Source: Herpetosiphonaceae bacterium
GTDB lineage: Bacteria; Chloroflexota; Chloroflexia; Chloroflexales; Herpetosiphonaceae
DNA length: 41,249 bases
NCBI GenBank assembly: GCA_013538855.1
Contig: JABXJS010000181.1
Coordinates: 1-41,249 of the forward strand
Direction of reading: 5' to 3'
The notes beneath the pieces were generated by a model, which was not told the origin of the DNA, ran no database searches, and saw only the letters and a program-made list of their open reading frames with translations. The first letter of the stretch is position 1. The number at the start of each line of letters is the position of its first letter. The position numbers and the translations under genes are program-made. This document shows positions 15,979-24,154 of the stretch, piece by piece.

Positions 15979-17391
15979 ATGCAGCTCTCACGACGAGACG
16001 TGCTCAAGCTGGCGGCACTGGCAGGGCTGAGCACATGGCTTCAGGCATGCGGATCAAACGATGCGGTCGATGATGAAGAAGATGTGAGCGCCGAGCTGGG
16101 CACAAGCCAACCTAGCCTTGCCAAGCCGCGCATACTGGTTGTTGGCGCAGGCATCGCTGGGCTAGCGGCGGCGGCCAAGCTTCAGCAGAGCGGCTACAGC
16201 GTGCAGATTCTCGAGGGTCGTGAGCGCATCGGCGGGCGCATCTGGACCAGCCATAGCTGGGATGATCTGCCGGTGGACCTTGGCGCGTCGTGGATTCACG
16301 GCGTCGAGGATAATCCGATCACGGCGCTGGCTGATCAGGCCAGCATTACCCGTGCGCCGACAGACTATGAGAACAGCGTCGTCTATGACCAGCGGGGGGC
16401 GGAGCTGAGCGACACGCAGGTTGAGCAGCTTGAGCGCCAGCTCGGGCAGTTGATGGAAGCGGTGGCCGAGCTGGTCGAGAACACCGACGATATGCCGCTG
16501 GCCACAGCTCTACAGCAGGTGCTCGCCGAGCTGCCAGACAAGCCCGATCAGGCCACGCTCAACTTCAGCCTTAACACCGTCATCGAGCACGAGTATGCCG
16601 CAGACGCCGAGGAGCTATCGGCGCAGGAGTGGGACAGCGGTGCAGAGCTCGACGGCGGCGATGTCATCTTCCCTGGCGGCTACGATCAGGTGCTTGAGCA
16701 GCTCACAGCCGGGCTGCGCATCAGCACCGCGCAGCATGTCAGCGCCATCGACTACACAGCAGCGCCCGTCAGGGTGACGACCGACAAAGGCGTGTTCGAG
16801 GCCGAGAAGGTGATCGTCACCGTGCCGCTCGGTGTGCTGAAGCACGCAAGCATTATGTTCACTCCAGCGCTCGCAGCCAGCAAGGCTAGGGCCATCGAGC
16901 TGCTTGGATCGGGGCTGCTCAACAAGACATGGCTGCGCTTTCCAAGCGCCTTCTGGCCACGCGAGCCAGAGATTATCAACTCCATCGATGCGCAGAAAGG
17001 CCGCTGGGCCGAGTTTCTGAACATCTACCATTATGTCGATAAGCCAGTGCTGCTTGGCTTCAACGCAGGAGCCTACGCACGCATGCTGGAGCAGCTCAGC
17101 GATGCGGAGATCATCAGCGACTGCATGAGCGTTCTGCGGACGCTGTATGGCGCTGACATTCCTGAGCCGGAGGCGTGGCAGATTACGCGCTGGGGCAGCG
17201 ACGAGCACGCCTTTGGCTCGTACTCATTTGTTGGCGTAGGCGCAACCGAGGCGCTGCGCGACACGCTGGCCGCGCCGCTAGATGGTCGGCTCTTCTTCGC
17301 CGGCGAGGCCACATCGCGCGAGTATCCGGCCACGGTGCATGGAGCCTACCTGAGCGGCCTGCGCGCCGCAGAGGAGGCCATGCAGCTATAA
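15979..17391 (+). CDS. Tat-exported flavin-containing amine oxidase, possible lipoprotein
   Basis: 470 residues from ATG 15979 (GGAG 8 nt upstream). The N terminus has a twin-arginine signal SRRDVLKLAALAGLS and a lipobox-like LQAC with Cys24, so the folded flavoprotein is exported and possibly lipid-anchored. FAD binding: RILVVGAGIAGLAAA (GxGxxG at 56-61) and ERIGGRIWT. The C-terminal FAD motif is LFFAGEATSREYPATVHGAY. LGASWIHG, FPGGYDQVLEQL and VTVPLGVLK are typical of polyamine and monoamine oxidases. The likely reaction is oxidative deamination of an amine with hydrogen peroxide release outside the membrane. The divergent TetR gene probably controls it. A one-helix membrane protein follows. 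Confidence 0.9.
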   Translation: MQLSRRDVLKLAALAGLSTWLQACGSNDAVDDEEDVSAELGTSQPSLAKPRILVVGAGIAGLAAAAKLQQSGYSVQILEGRERIGGRIWTSHSWDDLPVDLGASWIHGVEDNPITALADQASITRAPTDYENSVVYDQRGAELSDTQVEQLERQLGQLMEAVAELVENTDDMPLATALQQVLAELPDKPDQATLNFSLNTVIEHEYAADAEELSAQEWDSGAELDGGDVIFPGGYDQVLEQLTAGLRISTAQHVSAIDYTAAPVRVTTDKGVFEAEKVIVTVPLGVLKHASIMFTPALAASKARAIELLGSGLLNKTWLRFPSAFWPREPEIINSIDAQKGRWAEFLNIYHYVDKPVLLGFNAGAYARMLEQLSDAEIISDCMSVLRTLYGADIPEPEAWQITRWGSDEHAFGSYSFVGVGATEALRDTLAAPLDGRLFFAGEATSREYPATVHGAYLSGLRAAEEAMQL

Positions 17392-17421
17392 TGCGCTAGG
17401 ATATTTATCTGCGGAGGCCGT

Positions 17422-17802
17422 ATGCAAGGAATGACGATTATCATCTTAATCGGACTGGTCGGGCTGGTTGCCGTGTGGGTGATGCGCCACCGACCGCAGC
17501 AGACACGCAGCGCCGAGGCGCTGGTGCTTGGTCGCGGCGTCGCTCAAATGCAGCTTGATCTGCTCGGGCCAGAGGTGCGCGCCGAGCTGATCGACACCTA
17601 TGCCCACGCTGGCAGCGACGAGACGATCAAGCGGCTCCAGCAGCATACGCGCCTGCCGCAGCGCATTGCCGAGCAGGTTGTGCAGATCATCGCCGAGGAG
17701 TCAATGCGCCAGCAGCGCGACCGCTGGGAGAGCACCAGCGACGCTGCTGCACCAGCCCCACCGCCAGCAGCGCCGGATCCAGAGCACACTGCGGAGCGCT
17801 AG
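17422..17802 (+). CDS. Uncharacterised single-pass membrane protein
   Basis: 126 residues. ATG has GGAGG 6 nt upstream. The N terminus is a membrane helix (TIIILIGLVGLVAVWVM) followed by a basic stop-transfer MRHRPQQTR. The soluble part is predicted helical (LGRGVAQMQLDLLGPEVRAE; QRIAEQVVQIIAEESMRQQR) and the tail is Ala/Pro-rich. I do not recognise the family. It starts 30 nt after the amine oxidase and 40 nt before the broken VOC gene on the same strand, so one transcript is possible. Confidence 0.7.
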   Translation: MQGMTIIILIGLVGLVAVWVMRHRPQQTRSAEALVLGRGVAQMQLDLLGPEVRAELIDTYAHAGSDETIKRLQQHTRLPQRIAEQVVQIIAEESMRQQRDRWESTSDAAAPAPPPAAPDPEHTAER

Positions 17803-17842
17803 CCGAGGCCGCCTCGATTGGCAAAATCAGAAAGGAGCAGTC

Positions 17843-18244
17843 ATGCTGCGTGGAGTATGCACGATGAGTTTCTGGGCCGCAGATCTCGCTGCGGCAAAAC
17901 AGTGGTACACCGAGCTGCTCGGCTACGAGCCGTACTTCGAGCGGCCCGGCTACATCGAGTTTCGCATTGGCGATTATCAGCACGAGCTAGGCATCATTGA
18001 TAAGCGCTATGCGCCACCAGCGACGGCGACAACACCTGGCGGCGCGATTCTCTACTGACACGTCGATGATGTGTATGCGATGTATCAGCGCCTGCTGGAC
18101 CTTGGCGCGACGGCGCATGCCGAGCCGCTGGTGCGCGGCGAAGGCTTCATCACCGCCTCGGTAATCGATCCGTTTGGCAATATTCTTGGCGTGATGTACA
18201 ACGCCCACTACCTGCAGGTGCTCAGCGCAACGCAGCCCGCCTAG
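17843..18244 (+). pseudogene. VOC-fold protein interrupted by an in-frame TGA
   Basis: ATG 17843 has AAAGGAG 6 nt upstream and opens MLRGVCTMSFWAADLAAAKQ, a normal VOC first half. The frame meets TGA at 18056-18058 (codon 72), right after GGAILY, and then continues as HVDDVYAMYQRLLDLGA to DPFGNILGVMYNAHY and a TAG at 18242-18244. Family members read Tyr-Trp-His-Val-Asp-Asp-Val here, so the TGA replaces a Trp codon (TGG to TGA). The rest of the frame is intact and unbiased, so the mutation is recent, or an assembly error. A truncated 71-residue half-protein could still be made; VOC domains are built from such halves. Confidence 0.85.
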
Positions 18245-18258
18245 CATCCATCCCTGCG

Positions 18259-18303
18259 CACAAGCTCCACGTAGATTCGACCGATTCTCCTGTGGAGCTT
18301 GTG
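18259..18303 (+). promoter_or_regulatory. Hairpin enclosing the ribosome binding site of the MBL gene
   Basis: CACAAGCTCCAC (18259-18270) pairs perfectly over 12 bp with GTGGAGCTTGTG (18292-18303) around a 21-nt loop. The right arm contains TGGAG, the only Shine-Dalgarno candidate for ATG 18306. It may be a terminator of the upstream VOC gene, a translation-blocking switch, or both. Confidence 0.55.
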
Positions 18304-18305
18304 TT

Positions 18306-19193
18306 ATGCAACCGCATCCCGCAACCAACACCATCGTTTCGAGCAACAGCAGCGGCCTGCGCATCCACGGCATCCAGACCGGCTGGGTGCAGGTGAAGAC
18401 CGCCCACTACCGACTGCGGCATCCGGCAGCGCTGCGGCTGCTGTTCATCACGCTCGGGCGGCGCTGGACTGCGCCGCTGCCGATTTTGACCTGGCTGATT
18501 GAGCATCCCGAGGGCCTGATCCTCATCGACACCGGCGAGTCGGCGCAGGCGGCGACTGACCTGCACAACTACATGGCCTGCGACCCCGGCAGCCGCTGGT
18601 TTTTTCAGCGCAATCTGCGCTTTGCGCTGACGCCAGACGAGGAGATTAGCGCACAGCTCAGCAAGCTGGGCAAGCAGCCGGACGATGTGCGCTGGATCGT
18701 GCAGACGCACCTCCACTCCGATCATGCAGGCGGGCTACGCGCCTTTCCCAACGCGCAGATCGTTGTGGCGCGCAGCGAAGTGCAGGGGCATCAGCGCTGC
18801 GCGCTTGGCGGCGTGCCATGCCTATGGCCGCAGCCATTTACCCCACAGCTCGTCGACTATGCGCACCCGCCGGTGGGGCCGTTCAGTGCCAGCCAGCGGC
18901 TGACCAGCGATGGCGCGGTGGTGCTGGTGCCCACGCCCGGACACAGCTACGGGCATCAGTCGGTGCTGCTGCGGGCCGATGGTTGCACCTACTGCTTTGC
19001 AGGCGATGTGGTGTTCAGCGAGTCACAGCTGCTAAAGCAGGAGCTACAGGGCATCAGCCACGATGTGCGCCGGGCGCACGCGAGTGTCGCCGCACTCCAC
19101 ACCTACGTCAAGCACAATCCGACCGTAGTCTTGCCAACTCATGACCAGCAGGCGCTAGAGCGGCTCCAGCAGCGGCGCACCACACAACTATAG
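18306..19193 (+). CDS. Metallo-beta-lactamase fold hydrolase, lactonase-like
   Basis: 295 residues. The zinc-binding motif is THLHSDHAGG (His135, His137, Asp139, His140), with downstream ligands in PTPGHSYGHQSV and FAGDVVFSE and a final His in VLPTHD. The N-terminal LIEHPEGLILIDTGES is also typical. The order matches the quorum-quenching lactonase branch (AiiA-like) of the fold, which opens acyl-homoserine lactones, but many relatives act on other lactones or esters. No signal peptide. Its ribosome binding site lies in a hairpin shared with the end of the preceding VOC pseudogene. Confidence 0.85.
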   Translation: MQPHPATNTIVSSNSSGLRIHGIQTGWVQVKTAHYRLRHPAALRLLFITLGRRWTAPLPILTWLIEHPEGLILIDTGESAQAATDLHNYMACDPGSRWFFQRNLRFALTPDEEISAQLSKLGKQPDDVRWIVQTHLHSDHAGGLRAFPNAQIVVARSEVQGHQRCALGGVPCLWPQPFTPQLVDYAHPPVGPFSASQRLTSDGAVVLVPTPGHSYGHQSVLLRADGCTYCFAGDVVFSESQLLKQELQGISHDVRRAHASVAALHTYVKHNPTVVLPTHDQQALERLQQRRTTQL

Positions 19194-19347
19194 GATTTGC
19201 GTATCGGCTTATGGACGGCATTGTCTGTCTTGCCGGGTGATATTGCTTGCCTTTAGCGCCTACTGGAATCTGCTGCAGTTCTAAGCTGCATGCTTCTCCC
19301 TTCCATGGAGCGGGCGGGCATACGGCGCGTCTGCTTCATGGTTCACT

Positions 19348-19782
19348 TTAGCCGAGCTGCTCGGCAAGGCCGACGACGATGCCCTCAGGGCCGCGGATGT
19401 AGGCGAGCCGATACACATTCTCGTACTGCATTTCGCCAATGAGTTCAGCTCCGTGGGCGCACACGCGGCCAATAACGCGCTCGATGTCCTCGACGGCAAA
19501 CATGATGCGCCGGATGCCGAGCGTGTTCAGCGGCGCATCCACCGGCCCAAATCTGACTGGAGCCGGCGTGTGAAATTTATCTAGCTCAATGCCCTGCCCA
19601 TCGGGCGTGCGCAGCAGCACAAGTGTGGCCCGCACATCCTCAAGCCCAATCAACTTCCCGATCAGCGGGCCTTCGACTGTTGTCTCGCCCTCCAACGTCA
19701 GACCGAGGTCGATAAAAAATGCTTTGGTGGCGTCGAGATCATCGACAACGATGAGCACATTGTCCATCCGTTTAATGGTCAT
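19348..19782 (-). CDS. VOC-fold protein
   Basis: 144 residues from ATG 19782 (AAGGA about 7 nt upstream); an earlier in-frame ATG lacks a binding site. The paired-module fold is visible in MDNVLIVVDDLDATKAFFID and GIRRIMFAVEDIERVIGRV, with VYRLAYIRGPEGIVVGLAEQ at the end. The Glu in GIELDKF is a potential ligand; the usual first-strand His is Asn (DNVLIV), so the metal centre may be incomplete. Substrate unknown; glyoxalase-like or lyase-like activity is possible. Monocistronic, facing the MBL gene. Confidence 0.85.
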   Translation of the reverse strand: MTIKRMDNVLIVVDDLDATKAFFIDLGLTLEGETTVEGPLIGKLIGLEDVRATLVLLRTPDGQGIELDKFHTPAPVRFGPVDAPLNTLGIRRIMFAVEDIERVIGRVCAHGAELIGEMQYENVYRLAYIRGPEGIVVGLAEQLG

Positions 19783-20163
19783 AGTAGTTCCTTCTGATGC
19801 TAAACACTGTCCGTACTGCAGCCATTGTCGCACAGTTCTCGCTGCCGCACACCTGGGGTTAGTCGTGATTATAGCTTGGTTTATGGTTAATTTTTAGATT
19901 AACAATCATTTGTTCTGCTGGTAAGACTCTGGCAAGTGTTCCGTAAGCTCAGCGCAAGGTGTATTGTGTACAGTAGGAGCAGCGGCGCTGTGCGGGGATT
20001 GATGTGCGCAGTGATCTAAACGAGGTCTATGCCACGTATGCGTTTAAAACAGTCGGTGGCTTACAGTCCGCAGCGATCCCCCAGCGCGCCTTGAGCGCCG
20101 ATTGACGCTGTTTATTGTTAGAGCCTAGCACTCTAACGCTGGTGTTACTGGAAAGGAACTGGC
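19783..20163. promoter_or_regulatory. Control region upstream of the adenylation/membrane reductase operon
   Basis: This 381-nt gap holds the promoters of two divergent genes. Near the plus-strand operon, TTGACG (20102-20107) is followed after 18 nt by TAGCAC. An inverted repeat GTTAGAG-N7-CTCTAAC (20117-20137) covers that -10, a good operator position. Further up, GTTAAT-N6-ATTAAC (19886-19903) sits in A+T-rich sequence near the minus-strand gene. No credible gene lies in the gap. Confidence 0.45.
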
Positions 20164-21906
20164 ATGTTTAACACCACCAAGAATGCTCCGCTACTCAACG
20201 ATCACCACGAACACACCGCAGCACCACAATCCCACGCTCTTTTCACCGCCCAGCCCACGGCAACACCCGCCCGACCACAGCGCGTACACCACACCTTCAG
20301 CCGCGCCGCTATGCGCAACCTTAGCCCAGCGGACCAGCTGCTCTTCGAGTACTTCGGCCAGGGGCCGATTGTGCCCGCGCCATTCGCGTGCATTCACCAC
20401 GCCTTCGAGGCCCACGCCGCCGCCCAGCCCAACGCCATCGCCGCCGAGCACGCAGGCGCGACGATCACCTACGGCGAGCTTGAGCGCCAGGCCAACCGAC
20501 TGGCGCTGCTGCTGCACCAGCACGGCGTGCAGCCCGGCCACAATGTCGCTCTGTTCTTACAGCGCTCTATTCCAATGCTGGTCGGTATGCTTGGCATCCT
20601 CAAGGCGGGCGCGGCCTATGTGCCCCAGCACGTCGGCGTTGCGCCCGAGGCGCAGCTGCGGCATATCATCGACGTCGCCGCAACCAGCGTGATCCTCACG
20701 CAAACGCCGCTGCAGGATGACGTGCCGGTGCCAGATAACCACCTGTGCATCGCCATCGACGAGGTCATGCAGCAACCCTTCGCCGATGCTGCCGAGCACC
20801 GCACCGCCTTCATGCCCACGGCCAGCGTTGGCCGCGAGCACGCCTGCTACATCCTGTTCACCTCTGGCACCACCGGCACGCCCAATGGCGTCCAGGTAAC
20901 CCACGGCAACGTCAGCAACATTCTGCTGACCAAGCCAGGCAATTTAGGTATCAAGCCCGGCATGCGCGTGGCGCAGATCCTAAGCATCGCCTTCGATATG
21001 GCGGCCTGGGAAATTCTGGGCTGCCTCGCTAACGGCGGCACGCTGGTAATCCGTGGCCACGATGTGCTGCAGGCAGTGCAGCGCGCCGATGTGGTCATCG
21101 CAACACCTTCGCTGCTGGGCACGCTCGATGCGCAGCGCTGCCGCAATGTCAAGGTGGTGGCTGTGGCTGGCGAGCCATGCCCCAAGCCGCTCGCCGACGC
21201 GTGGGCCGCCTTCGCCGCCTTCCACAACTCGTGCGGGCCAACCGAGACCACCATCGTCAACACTGTCCAGCGCTACTATCCCTGGTCAGCCAGCCTCACC
21301 ATCGGCAGGCCCACGCCCAACAACACGGTGTACATTCTCAACGACAAGCTTGAGCCATGCGCCATCGGCGAGATTGGCGAAATGTGGGCAGGCGGCGACT
21401 GCGTGTCGGCGGGCTACCTGCACAACCACACGCTCAACAGCGAGCGCTACGCCCCCGATCCGTTCCTCGGCGGCGGCCGCATGATGTTCCGCACCCGCGA
21501 CCTTGGCCGCTGGACCAACAGCGGCGAGCTGGAGCACTACGGGCGCACCGACGACCAGGTCAAGGTGCGCGGATTCCGCGTCGAGCTGGACTCGGTGTCG
21601 GCGGCCTTGGAGACGGTGGAGCACTGCCGCCAGGCGGTCACGCTCAAGCTGGACTCACGGCGGCTGGTGGCCTTTGTCACACCAAGCAGCGTCGATGTCG
21701 CTGCGGCGCAGCAGGCGGTGGCAGCGGTGCTGCCCTACTACTGCGTGCCTGCGCTGGTGCTGGCGCTTGATAGCCTGCCGATCACCAGCCGCGGCAAGGT
21801 CGATAAAAAAGCGCTGCTGCAGCAAGCCATCAATCACCTGAGCACTCAGGCGGCAGCCACCGCCGAGCAGCCCGCGCTGAAACAGGCGGAGGTGGCGGCA
21901 TGCTAG
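20164..21906 (+). CDS. Stand-alone NRPS-type adenylation enzyme, TmpL N-terminal half-like
   Basis: 580 residues. After a His/Pro-rich leader (1-50) comes SPADQLLFEYFGQGPIV and then a complete adenylation domain: A3 LFTSGTTGTPNGVQVTH (231-247), A4 AFDMAAWE, A5 NSCGPTETT (355-363), A7 FRTRDLGRW, A8 GRTDDQVKVRGFRVE, A10 SRGKVDKKAL with the catalytic Lys545. Asp278 in the FD motif is the residue that normally grips the alpha-amino group of an amino acid. The usual A3 Lys is Asn241 and the usual A5 Tyr is Cys357. No carrier, condensation or reductase domain follows. The stop overlaps the next gene by 7 nt. Likely forms an aminoacyl- or acyl-adenylate; the acceptor is unknown. Confidence 0.88.
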   Translation: MFNTTKNAPLLNDHHEHTAAPQSHALFTAQPTATPARPQRVHHTFSRAAMRNLSPADQLLFEYFGQGPIVPAPFACIHHAFEAHAAAQPNAIAAEHAGATITYGELERQANRLALLLHQHGVQPGHNVALFLQRSIPMLVGMLGILKAGAAYVPQHVGVAPEAQLRHIIDVAATSVILTQTPLQDDVPVPDNHLCIAIDEVMQQPFADAAEHRTAFMPTASVGREHACYILFTSGTTGTPNGVQVTHGNVSNILLTKPGNLGIKPGMRVAQILSIAFDMAAWEILGCLANGGTLVIRGHDVLQAVQRADVVIATPSLLGTLDAQRCRNVKVVAVAGEPCPKPLADAWAAFAAFHNSCGPTETTIVNTVQRYYPWSASLTIGRPTPNNTVYILNDKLEPCAIGEIGEMWAGGDCVSAGYLHNHTLNSERYAPDPFLGGGRMMFRTRDLGRWTNSGELEHYGRTDDQVKVRGFRVELDSVSAALETVEHCRQAVTLKLDSRRLVAFVTPSSVDVAAAQQAVAAVLPYYCVPALVLALDSLPITSRGKVDKKALLQQAINHLSTQAAATAEQPALKQAEVAAC

Positions 21907-23273
21907 AGCTAGAGCGCTCGGTCAAGCTCGCCCGGCCAGCCAAGCCTGCCGTGGATTCGGCGCTACCACCGCAGCACCCGCTGTGGCGACGCATCGGCAA
22001 GCACCCGGCGCTGATGCATTACAACCGGCTGATCGCGCTGGTGGTGCTGGTCAATCTCGCTGTGCTCTGGCTGGGCAGCACGCGCTATCAGTGGTGGGCA
22101 AGCGCGAGCAGCGCGCTTGGGCCAATGGCGCGACTGGTGGTGTTCAACATCGCACTGGCGGTGATTATCCGTCAGCAATATGTGATCAACCTCCTGTTCA
22201 AACTTGCTACCAGCGTGCCAACCAGCTGGCCGCTGCGCATTCGCTGGCTGATGGGCAAGGTGTATCACTTCGGCGGCCTGCATGTTGGCGGTGCGGTCAT
22301 GGGCACCGTCTGGTTTGCACTCTTCGTCGGCACGCTCACCTACAGCCTGATCCAGGGCCAGGCCAGCCTCGCCGTGGGCACCGTGGCGATCACCTATGTG
22401 CTGCTGGCACTGCTGATTATGCTGATCGTGCTGGCGCTACCGCCGCTGCGCGCCCGCTCCCACGACCGCTTCGAGCGCTCACATCGCTTCGGCGGCTGGA
22501 TGGCGCTGCTGCTGTTCTGGGTGCACACGCTGCTGTTCATCAACGATCAGCGCGGCAGCGGCGGCTATCTCGCGGCGCTTAGCGCCGATCCCAGCTTCTG
22601 GCTGCTGCTGCTGGTTACGCTGAGCATCGCCCTGCCCTGGCTGCGGCTGCGCAAAGTGCCGATCAAGATCGAAAGCCCTTCAGCGCACGTGGCGCTGGTC
22701 GAGTTTGACTACGGCGTGACGCCCTTCGCTGGCTCGTCAACCACGATCAGCCGCAGCCCGCTGATCGAGTGGCACTCGTTCGCCAACGTGCCTGCGCCGG
22801 GCAAGTCCGGCTATCGCCTGACCATCTCGCGCGCTGGCGACTGGACCGGCCAGTTCATCGACGATCAGCCGTCGCACGTGTGGGTCAAGGGCATTCCCAC
22901 CGCTGGCGTCGGCAACATCGAGAAGCTGTTCAAGCGCGTGGTGTGGATCGCCACCGGCAGCGGCATCGGACCCACGCTGCCACACCTGCTGAGCCAAAAC
23001 GTCCCGGCGCGGCTGGTCTGGTCCACCCGTGCGCCGCGCGCCACCTACGGCGACACGCTCGTCGACGAGATCCTGGCTGTGCAGCCCGATGCGCTGATCT
23101 GGGATACCAGCGCGCAGGGGCGGCCCGACCTAGTGCAGCTGGCCTATGCAGCCTACCGCGACTTTGACGCCGAGGCGGTGATCTGCATCTCAAACAAGAA
23201 GCTCACCTGGGAGGTTGTGTACGGCATGGAGAGCCGCGGCATTCCGGCCTATGGCGCGATCTGGGACTCGTAG
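21900..23273 (+). CDS. Membrane NAD(P)-binding oxidoreductase, TmpA/TmpL reductase-half-like
   Basis: 457 residues. Six membrane helices (about 43-59, 76-92, 125-147, 157-181, 199-214, 231-248) precede a cytoplasmic domain. His195 and His209 flank helix 5 with 13 residues between, and His123/His128 precede helix 3; these are possible haem ligands. SRSPLIEWHSFA (285-296) and ISRAGDWTG (309-317) sit where ferredoxin-reductase-like proteins bind flavin; WIATGSGIGPTLP (349-361) is the NAD(P) loop. The ending YGMESRGIPAYGAIWDS is strongly reminiscent of fungal TmpA/TmpL. ATG overlaps the adenylation gene's end (ATGCTAG), implying coupled translation. Probably transfers electrons from NAD(P)H within or across the membrane. 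Homology recalled, not searched. Confidence 0.8.
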   Translation: MLELERSVKLARPAKPAVDSALPPQHPLWRRIGKHPALMHYNRLIALVVLVNLAVLWLGSTRYQWWASASSALGPMARLVVFNIALAVIIRQQYVINLLFKLATSVPTSWPLRIRWLMGKVYHFGGLHVGGAVMGTVWFALFVGTLTYSLIQGQASLAVGTVAITYVLLALLIMLIVLALPPLRARSHDRFERSHRFGGWMALLLFWVHTLLFINDQRGSGGYLAALSADPSFWLLLLVTLSIALPWLRLRKVPIKIESPSAHVALVEFDYGVTPFAGSSTTISRSPLIEWHSFANVPAPGKSGYRLTISRAGDWTGQFIDDQPSHVWVKGIPTAGVGNIEKLFKRVVWIATGSGIGPTLPHLLSQNVPARLVWSTRAPRATYGDTLVDEILAVQPDALIWDTSAQGRPDLVQLAYAAYRDFDAEAVICISNKKLTWEVVYGMESRGIPAYGAIWDS

Positions 23274-23316
23274 ACGCAGCGGCAGCGCTAGCCAAGCATA
23301 GATAGGAGCAAGAACC

Positions 23317-24099
23317 ATGAGTGTTGCCACACAACAGCATGTGCTGATCGAGCGCCACGGGCGGGTGGTGCTGGCGCGGCTCAACCGGCCAGCTGCACTC
23401 AACGCCCTCAACGCCGAGATGATGAACACGCTCGTCGATCAGCTGCAGCCGCTGGACGACGACCCCGACGTCGGCTGCTTCGTGATCACCGGCTCGGAGC
23501 GCTGCTTCGCCGCTGGTGCCGACATCAAGGAGCTGGCCAGCAAATCGTACCTCGAGCTGCTGCGCACAGATTTCTTTCGCGGCTGGGACACGTTCGCCGC
23601 GCTGCGCACGCCCAAGCTGGCCGCCGTGGCAGGCTTTGCGCTCGGCGGCGGCTGCGAGCTGGCCTTGATGTGCGATACGATCTACGCCGCCGACAACGCC
23701 AGCTTTGGACAGCCCGAGATCAAACTCGGCCTGATCCCAGGCATGGGCGGCTCGCAGCGGCTGACCAAGCTCATCGGCAAGGCCAAGGCCATGGACATGA
23801 TTTTGACCGGCCGCACCATGGACGCTGTCGAGGCCGAGCGCGCCGGGCTGGTTGCCCGCGTCATCCCCGCCGCCGAGCTGCTTGAAACAACGCTCGCCGC
23901 CGCCGCAACCATCGCCAGCTACAGCAAGACCACGGCGATCATCGCCCGCGAGGCCGTCGAGCGCGCGCTAGAGGGCGGGCTGCACGAGGGCATCATGTTC
24001 GAGCGCCGCACCTACTACGCCCTCTGGGCGACCAACGACGCCAACGAGGGCATGCGCGCCTTTATCGAGAAGCGCGCGCCAGCGTTCAGCGGCTCCTAG
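23317..24099 (+). CDS. Enoyl-CoA hydratase/isomerase (crotonase)
   Basis: 260 residues, full length for the family. CoA-binding and oxyanion-hole motifs are [11 protein letters not shown] (63-73) and [16 protein letters not shown] (105-120). The two catalytic glutamates of true hydratases are present: Glu114 in GGCELAL and Glu134 in [19 protein letters not shown]. So it should add water to trans-2-enoyl-CoA, or run the reverse reaction. It begins 43 nt after the membrane reductase with its own AGGAG, consistent with being third in the operon. The link to the adenylating enzyme suggests an acyl-CoA or related thioester is involved, but a plain beta-oxidation role cannot be excluded. Confidence 0.92.
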   Translation: MSVATQQHVLIERHGRVVLARLNRPAALNALNAEMMNTLVDQLQPLDDDPDVGCFVITGSERCFAAGADIKELASKSYLELLRTDFFRGWDTFAALRTPKLAAVAGFALGGGCELALMCDTIYAADNASFGQPEIKLGLIPGMGGSQRLTKLIGKAKAMDMILTGRTMDAVEAERAGLVARVIPAAELLETTLAAAATIASYSKTTAIIAREAVERALEGGLHEGIMFERRTYYALWATNDANEGMRAFIEKRAPAFSGS

Positions 24100-24154
24100 G
24101 CAGACTCACGCAATCCAGGTATACTCAGGTCATCTGCTACCAAGGAGCCACCAG

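Noticed and set aside
18056-18058. Selenocysteine at the in-frame TGA of the VOC gene
   Set aside because: Relatives have Trp, not Cys, at this position, and no selenocysteine insertion hairpin is apparent after it.
18306-19193. Naming the MBL-fold gene aiiA (AHL lactonase)
   Set aside because: The zinc motif and order fit, but substrate specificity cannot be told from these residues, and no quorum-sensing genes are present.
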